The notes under the pieces were generated by a model, which saw only the letters and a program-made list of their open reading frames with translations, was not told where the DNA came from and made no database searches. From the NCBI GenBank assembly GCA_002118135.1, contig BDIU01000170.1, forward strand, positions 62,001 to 126,000: a stretch of 64,000 nt of DNA, given 5' to 3'. The translations under genes and the position numbers were made by a program. The DNA is from Trebouxia sp. TZW2008. Lineage: Eukaryota > Chlorophyta > Trebouxiophyceae > Trebouxiales > Trebouxiaceae. Positions 44,098-56,300 of this stretch are shown piece after piece (position 1 is the first letter of the stretch; each line of letters begins with the position of its first letter).

Positions 44098-47000
44098 TCA
44101 TGTCAGGGCATAGTCTGTTCTGACCAGCTGCAGTCTTTGCTGCACATATTGCTTGTGGGCATTGTCTGCATCTGGCGCCTTCACGTGTTCCTGAGCCTCA
44201 TGCTGATCTGCTTCATCAAATGTCATCAGTACTAGGTTATCAATGCTAGCTGGCTTTGATGCTTCCCACCTGAAAGCACATAGCTGCCAGCAATTAGACA
44301 CAGCTTGCAGTCTCCTTCATGTGATGTGTAACCTCTCAGGCTGCTTGTACTCACGGCTGTCCCTGTTTTGATGCCTGAAAACGTAGGGTGTCATTTCTGT
44401 TTTTAACATACAGCAAAAGCGAAGGCAGCAGAATTGCAGAACTTGACATCAGCAATGACCTTTGAGGATTGAATACATATGAGGCTAGCTCTGTTAATGA
44501 GACAACAGACATAACTAAGGCCCCTGGTACCTGGTCAAGACCAAGTTTGCAGTAGACCGGTTGAAGCCCCTTTGCAGGCCAGGTTCCTGCACCCCTAGAG
44601 CGTGTGAACTGATCCCCCGCCACACGTCCCGAATCAGATACACCACCTGCAGCAGAGACAGCAGCACAGACGTGACATCAGATCCAAAGTCGGTCTAAAG
44701 CACAGGAGACACACTTTGCAGGAGACAGTACAACTGCCACAAAGCTGTAGAAAAGAAGGCACAAACCACTTACTGCAACAGCCAAGGTCTCACTGCTAGA
44801 TTGCAAATCAGCAGCATGTCAGCTGATGTTGTCAGCAGTCGACTCATAAACTTGGCACAATCTGAACAGCTGTGTGCTTGCACTACTCATGTCGTCACAA
44901 TGCTGCACATGGACCTTTTCCAGGATATTGCAATGCCATGACCCTTACATCACTGTAGTCAACAGCCACAGCATCTGTGCTGCCAAATTTGGCTTCTTCG
45001 CGCTCCAGCAGCCGAGACATCTGAGTCTCATACTGCACTCCTGTGATCTCCATCACAGGCTCGGGATTGAAGGGCTGTTCAGCCAAGTGACACAAGATGT
45101 GGCTAGCAGCAGCCATGCCAAACATGGCTGGCATAGTACCCAGCACTGGCACAATGCCTACTCTGAAACCAGGCACTATCTGCAGCAGCATGCAATGGGT
45201 CACAATCGTGAGTGAGTGCTACACCACAGGGTCTTGGTTGCAGGGTTATTGCGCCAAGTAACATGAGATGTGACTAGCAGCAGCCATGCCAAACATGGCT
45301 GGCATAGTACGCAGCACTGGCACAATGCCCACCCTGAAACCAGGCACTATCTGCAGCAACACGTAGTACAGTCATGAAAACAGCTGAGCGCTTCACCACA
45401 GACTCCTGGTTGTAGGGCTGTTGAGCCGATTGACACAAGATGCGACTAGCAGCAGCCACGCCAAACATGGCTGGCATAGTAGCCAGCACTGGCACAATGC
45501 CCACCCTGAAACCAGGCACTACCTGCAGCAATGCACATGACAATAGTCAGCTTTCTGTGGCAGAGGCACAGGATGTGATTGGCAGCAGCCAAGGCAAAGT
45601 TTGCCGGCATAGTTCCCAGCACTGGCATAATGCCGACTCTGAAACCACGCACTATCTGCAGTATGAGTCTTATGTGAGCTGATCTCATTGAAGCAGCGCA
45701 TTCTGCATGGTCATTGCATTCTGGCAATGTCTGCAGCAATGTGCATTACAGTTGTGACCGTAGCTGAGCTTTGCATTGCAGTGACATGAGATGTGACTAG
45801 CAGCAGCCATACCAAACATGGCCGGCATAGTACCAAGCACTGGCACAATGCCCACTCTGAACCCAGGGACTATCTGCAGTATGATGCAATACATTCACAT
45901 TCATGAGTAAGTGCCACCTCCCCTCACACGCTACTATGCCAGCAATGTTCAGCATGGCTGCTGCCCTTTTCATCTTGTGTCATTTGGCACAACAGCTCTT
46001 CAACCCCAACCAAGCCGTGGCACAAAGCCCGGTTTAAAAGCAGGCACTGTTTACAGCAACAGGAGGTACAGCCACGACAATAGCCGAGCGCTGTACCACA
46101 GGGTCTCGGTTGTAGGGCTGTTTAGCCAAGTGATACAAGATGTGACTAGTAGCAGCCATGCCAAAAATTGCTGTTATAATTTGACATGCTGATACACTGC
46201 CTGCTCTGAAAGCAGGCACTATCTGCAGCAACATGTAATGCAGCTGTTACCATAGTTTAGCGCTTTGTTGCAGTGGCACAAGGTGTGATTGGCAGCAGCC
46301 GTGCAAAACATTGCTGGCATGTTATTGAGTCCTGGCACAATGCCTGCTCTCAACACAGGCGATATGGGCATCAGCATGCAAAGTCATGCTGTCCTGCTGC
46401 TATGGCACGCTGGATTTTGCTTTGATACTATGCTGCTGCTACGCTATGTCTGGCACTTCTGAGTTATGCAAATGGTTTAGGTTAGCACAGAACCAAATTG
46501 GTTGGAGACAGTTGACAGCTCCAGGATGTACCTAGCTGGGCCTGATGGGCTTGTCTAGCACATGTGTTCATATGAGATGAACATGCATGAGTGAGCCATG
46601 CAGACAGCATAGGCTTACTGCTATGGGGCACACATGCCTGTACTGCAAGATTGCGTTACAAGTCATACTGACATATGTGCAATGAGTACTTGACAGAGAA
46701 CATTTGTGCCATGTGTCTGGGTCACCTGATAGTCATGTGGGTTTTCAGTCAGAATCAGCTTCACACGCGGCTTCTCAAGGGACAGCAGCACTGGAATGCC
46801 ACTTGAGATGCCATGTTGCCGTCGTAATCGATACCTCACAGAGCGGGAAAGCTTGTCAGCGCTGCATTCAGCAATGTCTGCAATGCGCAACCTTGTTGGA
46901 TCAGCCCGAGAACCTGAATTGCACGTTTTGCATCAATTTCCTTTCCTGTTGCTTGATGTTACTGGCTCAGCATCTCAGCAGAGCTGCTGCAAGGCTGCAC

Positions 47001-48933
47001 ATGCTCTATCAGTCATGCGCAAGAGCTATGTTGCTGCCTAGGCTTACACTTGCCTGAATTCCACACACCACAGTCACAGTCTGATTGTATGCAAGCTTGC
47101 TGCTTGCCAGCTTGCACATCGCAAGTGTGCAGAATACACATTGACTGTGGCAACGGAGTCTTTGTGCACACCTCAGCATGCAGAACAATGAGCGTCTGCT
47201 GTGCGCTGATGAGTGCAAAAGCCATGCCAGCTGAGAGCACAACTACGATGGCTGGCTCATGCATCAAGCATGCAGAGAGATCTTGAGTGTAGTCAGAGAC
47301 AAGTGATATTGATTCAATGGTGGTGAACAGCAGGCTACACAATGATATACAGAACTTGAGGTTGCTGTGAAGTACACTACATACTTGACGTTGTGCAACA
47401 AGATACTGGCCAGTGGGTCCAGTCATGATGCTCAAGCATGGCACTGCATATGTAACACAGTGCATAGCAACATCAGAGGAGCAGATGTGAGCCAGATGTA
47501 TTCGACCATTCTGCCACGATGCAAACTTAGCAATATACAGGTAGCGTTTACAAGTAGACATGTTGCTCACCTGCCCCAGCAGAGCTTAACACCGGGATGC
47601 CTTTCCTGTGGCAGGCCGCCAACAGCGCAACTTTGGTGTCAATGTTGTCTATGGCATCTAGCACAAAATCTGGGTTGCCGCCCAGAAGCCGCTCTTCTTC
47701 AGCTTCAGTGTACATTGCATTGACAGCCTCCACACGCGCTTCTGGCAAAATCCAATGAAATTGGTCCTGCAGGGTTTTGACGTATTTGCAGTCCAGAATA
47801 GAGACAGATGAGGTTCAGATCCCATGACGCCAAGCAAGCAGTGACTCAGTGTATGTCTCAGGGAAGAGAACCAGTGGAAAACCTTTCGAAAAGCCTACCC
47901 CCCGAAAAGAAGAGATACATACAGGGTCGCAAAAAAGAAAAGACGGTTGTATCGCTCATGCTTGGCATGCAGTAAGTAGGGTCCTTATCAGCCTAACTTC
48001 CTCACGAATGTTGATATGTGGGTGCAGATCTTCAACCATGCATTGCTTCTGCGCCATGTCCAGCGCCGTGATCCATGCATGCTGAACGACAAAGTGCGTC
48101 CCTCTATGACACATAGGGGAGCCATAGTGTGCAGGAAGCTTGACAAGCAATGCCTGATCGACGCTTTGGCTGATGCCATTTCACAGGCCATTGGCACAAT
48201 GCAACCAGACTGTATCCTATCCAGTTGACGCATATCAACAAGTACAGACGTCTTTGCAGCTGAGATTGATCACAGCAGCAAGAGCAGACCTTCAAGCATT
48301 GAGCTTTTGACATGCCAACATCCTCTCGTGTTGCCACTGCATGCCGGTTGAGAGATGAAACAGACACCTACACGACATGAGGCATGACAAGCAGTTTTGC
48401 TGTAATTTCCCATGTGTTTGGCTTGTTGTGGCCAGAATTGTGAGCTGTGTCCGCAACAGCAGGTTTGCGAGGATGATGATTGCAGAACTTGCACACCTGA
48501 TCGAAATCAATGATTCTTAGCTTGCCAACTCCTGAGCGCAGCAGCATATGCGCTGCATGGCTGCCCACTCCCTGCGTTTGCAACAGATCACTTCAGATGG
48601 ATCCTGTACGACCAAACTGAATTGCATACGTCTTTCTGCTCTCACCCCAAGCCCGACAACAACCACAAATGACTTGGCAACGCTCCGCTGGCCATCTATC
48701 CCAAAGAACTGCACGTTTCGCGTGAACTGCTCTGCCAAAACCTCGTCTTGCAAAAAGTCTTCGAGCCCTGTTGGTGTGTCTGTCGGCGTGCTCGCTAAAT
48801 TGTGCCTTTCCTGTGGTTGCTGAAGCGGCTGTGCGGCGTTGTCACGACTCCGCACAAGCTGCAGGGCAGCGTAAGCTGCAAGTGCACCAGCAATGCCGCC
48901 AGTGAGGAACAGGAGCGACGAATTCTGACTCAT
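44098..48933 (-). CDS. TCD1: tRNA threonylcarbamoyladenosine dehydratase (TcdA/Tcd1-like)
   Basis: E1-like enzyme that uses ATP to convert t6A37 of tRNA to cyclic ct6A. Eight minus-strand exons, all in phase: 48933-48646, 48571-48497, 48367-48290, 47766-47571, 46913-46726, 45179-44949, 44646-44531, 44269-44098; 447 residues. N-terminal TM segment SLLFLTGGIAGALAAYAALQ, as in the yeast outer-mitochondrial-membrane Tcd proteins. Then FFGIDGQRSV, the nucleotide-binding VVGLGGVGSHAAHML, LRIIDFDQV, SSLNRHAVATREDVG, DFVLDAIDNIDTKVALL, GIPVLSSAGAGSRADPTRL, VPVLGTMPAMFGMAAA, a loop with YETQMSRLLEREEAKFG, and C-terminal RWEASKPASIDNLVLMTFDE. The 1.5-kb intron 5 is filled with echoes of exon 6 and one dispersed element. 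The plastid/mitochondrial alternative location is open. Confidence 0.96.
45180..46400 (-). repeat. About seven upstream echoes of TCD exon 6
   Basis: Each unit of about 150 bp holds the CTATCTGCAG acceptor and the first half of the exon (GFRVGIVPVLGTMPAMFG, AAASHILCHLA, PVV). Copies start near 45358, 45522, 45660, 45880, 46045, 46220 and 46375. The middle ones still read through tens of codons without stops (for example AAASRILCQSAQQPYNQ). The most distant copies are most worn. Confidence 0.95.
46495..46595 (-). mobile_element. Short dispersed intronic element, copy 4
   Basis: The reverse complement reads ACATGTGCTAGACAAGCCCA, TCAGGCCCAGCTAGGTAC, CAACTGTCTCCAAC, with TCACTCATGC on its 5' side. 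It lies in TCD intron 5, on the same strand as the gene. Confidence 0.6.
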
Positions 48934-50283
48934 TTCCTGTGCTTCTCATGCTTTGCATCTGTGCATTGCAACAGTGAAAAGCTTTGCGCGTCAGCGCAGC
49001 AGCAGGCCCAACGGAAGTGCGATAGCTTTGCTTGCAGAGCACCATAGCCAGTGCGCTCTTGCAACTCCGATTTAGTCATCCGATTGCATTGCCTCTGAGA
49101 ATCGAAGGGGCCTGTTTGGACTGAATATACTTGTCATCGCCAGACAATAGTGCAGAATGCCGTGCTCTTGGAGACATGGTTTGTTTCCACATGCAACCTA
49201 TGCAACATTGTCTAAACCTGGTCTTACCGAATGCCAGCCACGCTGTGATCGTTGGACAAGATGGTGATAGAATTGGAGCGGGCGACTTGCACAAGAAACA
49301 ATCATTGAATTACACAGTCATCAAATGTCATAGCCCTAGGCTCAAATCTTGACACAGTGCTGGCGTGTAGCACGGTCCTAAGTACCTCACCAAAGCGACG
49401 CCGTATTTTGTCTGCTAAAAAACACAAAGTATGCGCAACAAGCTTATTGCTTTGCATGGTGTATTCAAATCGGCTACTTGAACACTACCTCAGAAGCACC
49501 ACCAGAAATAATAAACCATGGCAATCACGCCCAATGATAACCACACCTGAATACTGATAAAGATTCATATGCTACTGAACAAGAACATGAAATTGTACAT
49601 CACTGCAACAGGCTCATAATGCGCAAGTCCTCTATGCTGCACTTATGCATGCAAAACTAACACCATGAGATGTATTTGACATGTTACTTTGGTCTCCAGA
49701 CACAAGGTGCATAGCTCACATGGGCATCAGCAACGTACAAAGCAGAGTCAAACAGGGCAAAAGGAATGTGTGGCTGAACAAGATCTAGAATGAAGGCGCC
49801 TCAACCAGGGCAAGTGCAGCTGTCTTGCCTCAACCCCACATGTTGCATTTCACTGACTTCTGCTACCGAGCTGCCATTATCTGCGATTACCTGCGCCTTG
49901 GACTGTGTTCACACTCTGTGGTTCCGATGATGGGACAGCAAGCAGCAAGCAGCAACCGCCGTTTCAGCCCTGCTCATCTTCTGCAGCCTTGGGAATAGAC
50001 AACCACCTCGGCCAGGGCAACCACGCTGGCCCCTTCACAGTGCTGTGCTGTACTGAACTCTGCACAGATTCTGCGGCCCCTGATACAGGGCATCAAGCTA
50101 GACCAGGTCAAACACACCGCCTCCTTCATATTGCTGTGCCTTACTTGAGCCCTGCCCACTTTCTGCAGTTGGCTTGTTGGCACAACAGGCTAGAGCCAGG
50201 TAAGAACTGTCGCCTCCTTCATGCCACTGTTGCTCAAGTTCAACCCTGTCCGTTTCCTGCAGCCTTTGAGACAGCGCCACAAG
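48934..50283. other. Intergenic between TCD and the lipase gene
   Basis: About 1.3 kb. The right part (about 49990-50283) holds worn copies of the last recognised lipase exon's 3' end. The rest shows no supported exon. The lipase gene may have one more small 3' exon here. Confidence 0.45.
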
Positions 50284-50300
50284 CTAAACCAGATCAAACA
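49990..50300 (-). repeat. Downstream echoes of the last lipase exon
   Basis: The plus-strand motif AGATCAAACACACCGCC near 50291 recurs as AGGTCAAACACACCGCCTCC near 50103 and in worn form near 50020-50215, with CTCCTTCAT-GCTG-TGCT between. Unit about 110-180 bp. Confidence 0.7.
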
Positions 50301-53300
50301 CACCGCCAAGCGCCGCCTCCTTCATCCCCCCGCTCTCATTCTTGCTCTTCCTGAAGGAGCCTGACCCGTTTTCACCAGAGTCCTTGTCTGCTGCTGTAAC
50401 TTGTGTTGAACCTTGCGTGGTGTCCTTGCCTGCTTTGCCCTCTTGTGAGGCCAGCCGCTCGCTGACTGCCTTGAGGGAACGCAACAGGGAGGTGGTGTAG
50501 TGATCTTCAGTCATCTTTGGAGACACCAGCAGCCCCTGCAGCACTTTAACTTTGTTAGACAAAGCTCCTGACAATTTTTGAATGACAAATAGCTCTAGGC
50601 AAAAGAGGCTGACGCTCACTAACTGCCTTGAGAGACAGTGACAGGGAGGTGGTATAGTGATCCTCAGTCATCTTGGGTGAAACCAGCAGACCCTGCAGCA
50701 GTAAACTTGAAACACTCAAATGCATTGTTTCCAGACAAAATGGCCAGCTGCTCCTTGACTGCTTTGAGTGAGCGCAGCAAGGTGGTGGTGAAGTAGTCCT
50801 CAGTCATCTTGGGAGACACCAGCAGCCCCTGCAGTGGGGAGGTCACGAACCTCAGTTATAATTGCTGATGTAGCTAAACTGCTTTGCCTTGTTGTGAGGC
50901 CAGCAGCTCACTCAATGCTTTGAGAGATTGCAAAAGGAAGGTGATGCAGTTGTGCTCAGTCATCTTGAGTGAAATCATCAGCCCCTGCAGCAGTCAACGT
51001 GTAACACTCAGTTGCATTGCCTTTAGACAAAATGGCCAGCTGCTCATTGACTGTTTTGAGGGAGCGCAGCAGGGAGGTGGTGTAGCGGTCCTCAGTCATC
51101 TTCAGAGACACCAGCAGTGTCTGCATTGATAGAGTCACTGAGCTCCATTGCAATTGCTGATCTAGCTAGGCTGCGTAGCCCTCTTGTGAGGCCAGCTCTT
51201 GTCATCCAAAGCTTCTACTCCACATCATTGTGTAAACAATATTCACCTACATTGGCCAGCCACTCGCTGACTGCCTTGAAAGATTGTAAGAAGGTGGTAG
51301 TGCAGTGATCCTCAGTCATCATGGGTGACACCAGCAGCCCCTGCAGCAGTGGGACTTGGGCAGACAAAGCTCCTGATTTCCTGAACTACAGTGGTGCGTA
51401 GACAGAACAGCCAGCCGCTCACTGTCTGCTTTGAGGGAGCGTAACAGGGAGGTGGTGTAGTAGTCAGCTTTGGAGACATCAGCAGTCTGTAAAGCAGACA
51501 AGCTCATGCTGACCTTGATTGCTGCAAGACAACAGGCAAGCTGTAAGACAGGTGATGAGGAGTGGTCCTGAGACGAATTAGGAGTGACCAGTAGCCCCTG
51601 CAGCAGTCAAAAGAAGAACCAAGCTGCATACTTAAGCGAACACCACATGTGCAACACTGCAAACTTGATGGACGTTTACATAGACTGACTTTCCGCTTTT
51701 TCCTGTCACTGATGCTAGCCTGCTTTTGTCCAAGACAGCAATCAAGCTGTAAGGCAAATATGTTGTTGCTGATGCCAAAGTATCTGGCTTCCAACCATTG
51801 TTTGGCATGTACAAATCTCAGCAGTTAGCTCAAAGACACTCTGCGACATGTTGTCAAGGACTGGTCAGCAGAGAAGCAACCTAGTGTTGTGTGACGCTGG
51901 TACTGTGCATGCTGGCAAGCTACAAGTCAATCCCTGCAGCAATAGCGATTCGTGAGTGGCGCGACCAGCTTACACGTTTGCAGCTTGAGTAAACTCTCTT
52001 TGTAGCGACTGCTTTCGTTACCAACAAGACAATTGTGCAGCACAAGAGCTAAACACAAAGCAGGCAATCTAGGAGATGACACAGTTGTTTTTTGGCGGTC
52101 ATCAAAACACGGTATCTCACCTCTCTGATGATATCTTCGGGCTCAATCCAGACAGCATCCCAGAACAAGTCTGTGGGGTTGACTAAGCTTTCATGCAGAG
52201 TCTTCTTCTTATGCCTCCTGTGCTTGTATTGCTTCAGATTCCAGGTGGATCCAGAATCCATGTCATTCTCAGTTGGCCTCTTGGGCTTCTGCAGCCCAGC
52301 CTGCCGGTAGTACTCTTCATCTTCTTCCTCTGCCTGTTGCAACAGCTGATCCCGATCAGGCTGACTGTACTGCCGCAGATCATCGCTGCATTCAGGTGCT
52401 TGATGCTGAGGATGATCACGCGCCTGATCTTGATGATTCTGCTGATCAAGGTCATGATCCAGGGCATCATCAGGGGCAGACTGCTGACTATGCTGATGCG
52501 CTTGATCTGGGGCATGTGACAGCTGATGGGGCTGCTGCACCTGCCCTAGTCTCTGCCCTTGGCCCTGAGCTTGTGACGGCTGCTGGGGCTGTTCGACCTG
52601 CCCTGAACTCTGCCCTTGACCCTGAGCATTTGACGGCTGCTGGGGCGATTGCAACTGCCCTTGCTCTTGGCCTTTAGCATGTGACAGCTGCTGAGCCTGC
52701 CGAGCATGCTGAGCAAGACCATCAGGCTGATTGCTACTGAATGTATGCCTGTCATGGTCTTGCTCCTGGCCTGAGTTCAACAAGCCTTTTGTCTGGTGGT
52801 CATCCTGCATGTGAAGCAGTGAACGGCGCTGATGATGAGGGAGCGCTGGATGCTGATGCTGCTGTTCATTCAGACCAGCAGGCTGCTGTTGCCATTCCTG
52901 CTGGCCATCAGGGCTGGTGGCGGTGCCCTGAGGGCTGCTCCAGGAAGCCCCAGTAGCCTGCTGATCTGACCTGTGTGGCTGTTTTGAATGCTCATCATGA
53001 CTCATCCCCGCTTGCTGATGTGCACTGCCATGCTGGTCAGGTTGCACACTGTTCTCAGAATGCTCTTGGTGACTCGACGCATTTCCAGTATGTTGCTGGA
53101 CGCCAGGCAAACGCTGACTATCCCTTTGGTGGTTGCATGCCTTGGTGTCATGTTCATGGTGATGTGACGCCTCATCACCAGAGCTGCCAGACAGCTTCCG
53201 CTTGAGCTTGCCGAGTACTGAGTCATCTCCAGAGCTGTCAGAGTCACTGCTGGTGAGCCGTTTCAGACCCGCCAGGCTGCTGTTGGGGGTCTTAGGCAGG

Positions 53301-56300
53301 AAGCTGTGGGCCCTACGGCGATGCTGTTCCTGCTTGAGGGGCGAGGCGTTTGGGGATGCTTTGAAGCGGCGGAGGTACATGACACGCCCGGGAGGGACCA
53401 TGTCTTGGGCGCTCACATCTGTCAGAGTGCACTCCTGAAATCTGCAGGGCAGAAGCAGGCATCAGTAAATAAGCAAGTTCTTTTGAGAAGGTCAGCTGCT
53501 GTATGCAGGATGTATGATGGAGCCTGGGAGAAGCATGCCTTGGGCGCTCACATCTGTCTGAATACACTCATGAAACCTGCAGGAAAGCATCAAGCATGTG
53601 CAGTATCACACAAAGTGCAGATAAACCCTGTTTGGCCTGTCAATTTTTCTGCTGACATGAGGCAGTTGTTACCAAGCCATTGTCAAGGCCTTTGTACTGG
53701 ACATGTTGTATGACACCAACTAGCAGGAGGCATGCATAGATTTCAGAAGACCTCTCTAGCCTTCTGTGCAGCTGTTCTTGTCAGGACACCTTTTGCAACT
53801 CACAGTGCAGCACTTGACCGGACAAGCTTAGGGCTCTTCTTTGGAAAAGGTTAACAGCACAGCAGGATGAACAAACATGCACAACTCTCAATTCTCTGCC
53901 TAGCTCCTGTGACCAGAGGTTTCCGCAAAGCCTGCTCACAACTTGACATGGCAGCAACAGCGTCTTTCTGCAACAAGGTAGACTGTATTGTGTGCAGGAT
54001 ACAGACGCACGCATACCACTCCACCATCTGCCTAGCTTCTGACACCAAATTCTTCAGTAAAGGCTGCTCTTGACGCAAGTTGCAGAACTTGACGGGGTGG
54101 GCGTTGGCATCTTTTGGCAATAAGACCAAAAGCATCGTGTGCAAGACAAGAAGGCACGCCCACCTCTCCAGCATCTGCCTAGCTTCCTGAGGCATCTCAT
54201 CCAGAGTCCTGAAGAGATCCTTGTCAAAGAACCTGCGCCTGTTGACTTTCCCATACGATCCCCAGAAGATTTGAAACGCATTCAGCCTGCTGCACGCTAG
54301 CGCCATTAGCTTTCCCTCCATGAAGCGGTTCAAATTTTTCAAACTCATTCTGGGGATGCAGTCCTTGTTGACCACCACGCTGGTGCAAAAGGGCTTCATT
54401 GCATGAGCCATGTTGGGGGTCAGCAAACCCCCCGGGGGGCAGTAAGCCCAGCACTTGACTTCCGGAAAGCGGTCTTTCAGCTTGAGGGCTATGAGGGCTG
54501 CTGCACCTGCCCCGAGACTGTGCCCTGCACGCCAAGTGAAAATGTGATTGTCAGGCCTGATTTGTTGAGACCAGAGGCTGGAACAGGGTATAAAAAGCAA
54601 CACTGGTAGCTCAAGGGCTGATGTTGCTGCTGTATCTGCTCCCAGACTTGACTTGAGCCTCGCACAAGGCGTTTGAGCCAAAGGGCTATGAGGACTGCTG
54701 CATCTGGCCCTAGGCTGTGCATTGCATGCCAATTTTGATATGCGTACAAGGTCTGTTCTGTCACCATAGCAGGCATATGTTTGTATGTGAGTGCATTTGG
54801 CGCGCAGGCGCTGACACTTGACAAAAGCACATCTAACAGCATGGACCGCAAAGCAGGACTTTGCAATCTGTGGACACTGTGTTTTCAAGCCTGTTTTTGT
54901 GCTCAGCAAAGTCAATCGGCCTGAAGCAGCAAATCATGAATTATGCACAGAGAAGTCTGCAGATGGCTATGGCGCTTTGACAACTCAGGTGCAGGCACAA
55001 AACCCTCAGTGCTGTTTGACAAATTCAGTACACAGACAACCAAAATTATAGCAAGCCGTCTGGCAGCGGCATGCCATGTTTGCAACAGTGTTTGTGTGCA
55101 GTCCGGGCAAGAAAACCAGAGATGAAGGCGCAATACAAGTCAGAAATACAGAGTACACAGAAAAGGGCAGAGAAGCAAGGTGACTGTACCCAGGATCACA
55201 AGCTTCTCAACGTTGTATCTCGCATGTAGTGAAACGATGAAGACACAAAAGGATAAGGAGCAAGAAAAAGAGGCAAAGTGGGTGCACCTGTGATGACCAG
55301 CTTCCAGCCCTCCTTGTTGAGCCCTCTCATGATGATTTCAGATGCATACTCATTGCGTGTGGCGCTGTCCTTGCTCTCCTCAGTCTCATCCTCCTCGCTG
55401 ACAGACACCTGGAAAACCAAGAGGGTCACTCGGTAATTCCTCACCGATTGAGGGTCACAAACCCATGTTGCTCAATGCATGGTCATCAAAGCTTAGTCTG
55501 GCGTTACAAACATTTGACATTCGCAAACATGAAGCGGTGTCAAAAGTTTCTGCCAAGACTCAAACTTCTTCCAACAGCAAGAATGTTGTTGAATCAAGAC
55601 ATGCTGGTGAGCCCTGCAGTACTAGATGCAGCTTTGCAAACTTTTCACATACAATGAACGCAGAACGCTCACAGAATGCAGCAGGAAGTGTAATGAGGCT
55701 TGCAGCAAAGGGTATGTTTCAAGACTCACCTTCCTGCCAACAGCCTTCTCAGGGTTTTTGGCGCCATACTCGGACACTCGGTCATTCCCTGGGGCGTTGG
55801 AGGCACCTGACGATGTAATCTTATGCCTGTCAAGGTGGCGTGACGCATTTCCCGCCTGACGGTCAAGATGCTGCTGCTCCTCTGCCTCTTTTGACGAGTC
55901 TTTGGCGCCACGTCCTGCCATCAAGGCAAGAGCAGCTGCCATTTTCCCGCCTCTGCTGTAAAGATACTGCATGGGACCAGTGGTGTTGCGGCTCAAACTC
56001 CCGCCAGAAGTTGAGGAGCGCTTGAGCTCCCGCTCAGCCTCCTTCATTTCTTCTTCTGGAGGCGTGGAAGTAGAAGACAAGGCAGCCGCTGCAGCTCCCT
56101 CCATGCTGGATGAACTTCCTGATGGATTTCCTGGATTAGTCGCGGCACCCCTGACCACCTTTCTGACCTTGTCCCAGCCTCTCAGATCGGATGACTCATC
56201 AGCGCTGCTCTGATGATTGACTCCCGCTGCTGACTCATGCAATGCTGCTGACTCATGCGATGCAGAATCCTGGCCAGGTTGCTGAGATTCTGAAGCAGCA

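Noticed and set aside
48016..48233. Possible extra TCD exon in the intron 48290-47766
   Set aside because: SKAQCLK joins directly to DQFHWILPEARVEAV in phase 0, matching the family without an insert.
53851..54915. 354-residue minus-strand frame taken as one lipase exon
   Set aside because: It contains the real exon 54524-54164 but extends through an upstream echo and two downstream echoes; the acceptor and donor fix the shorter exon.
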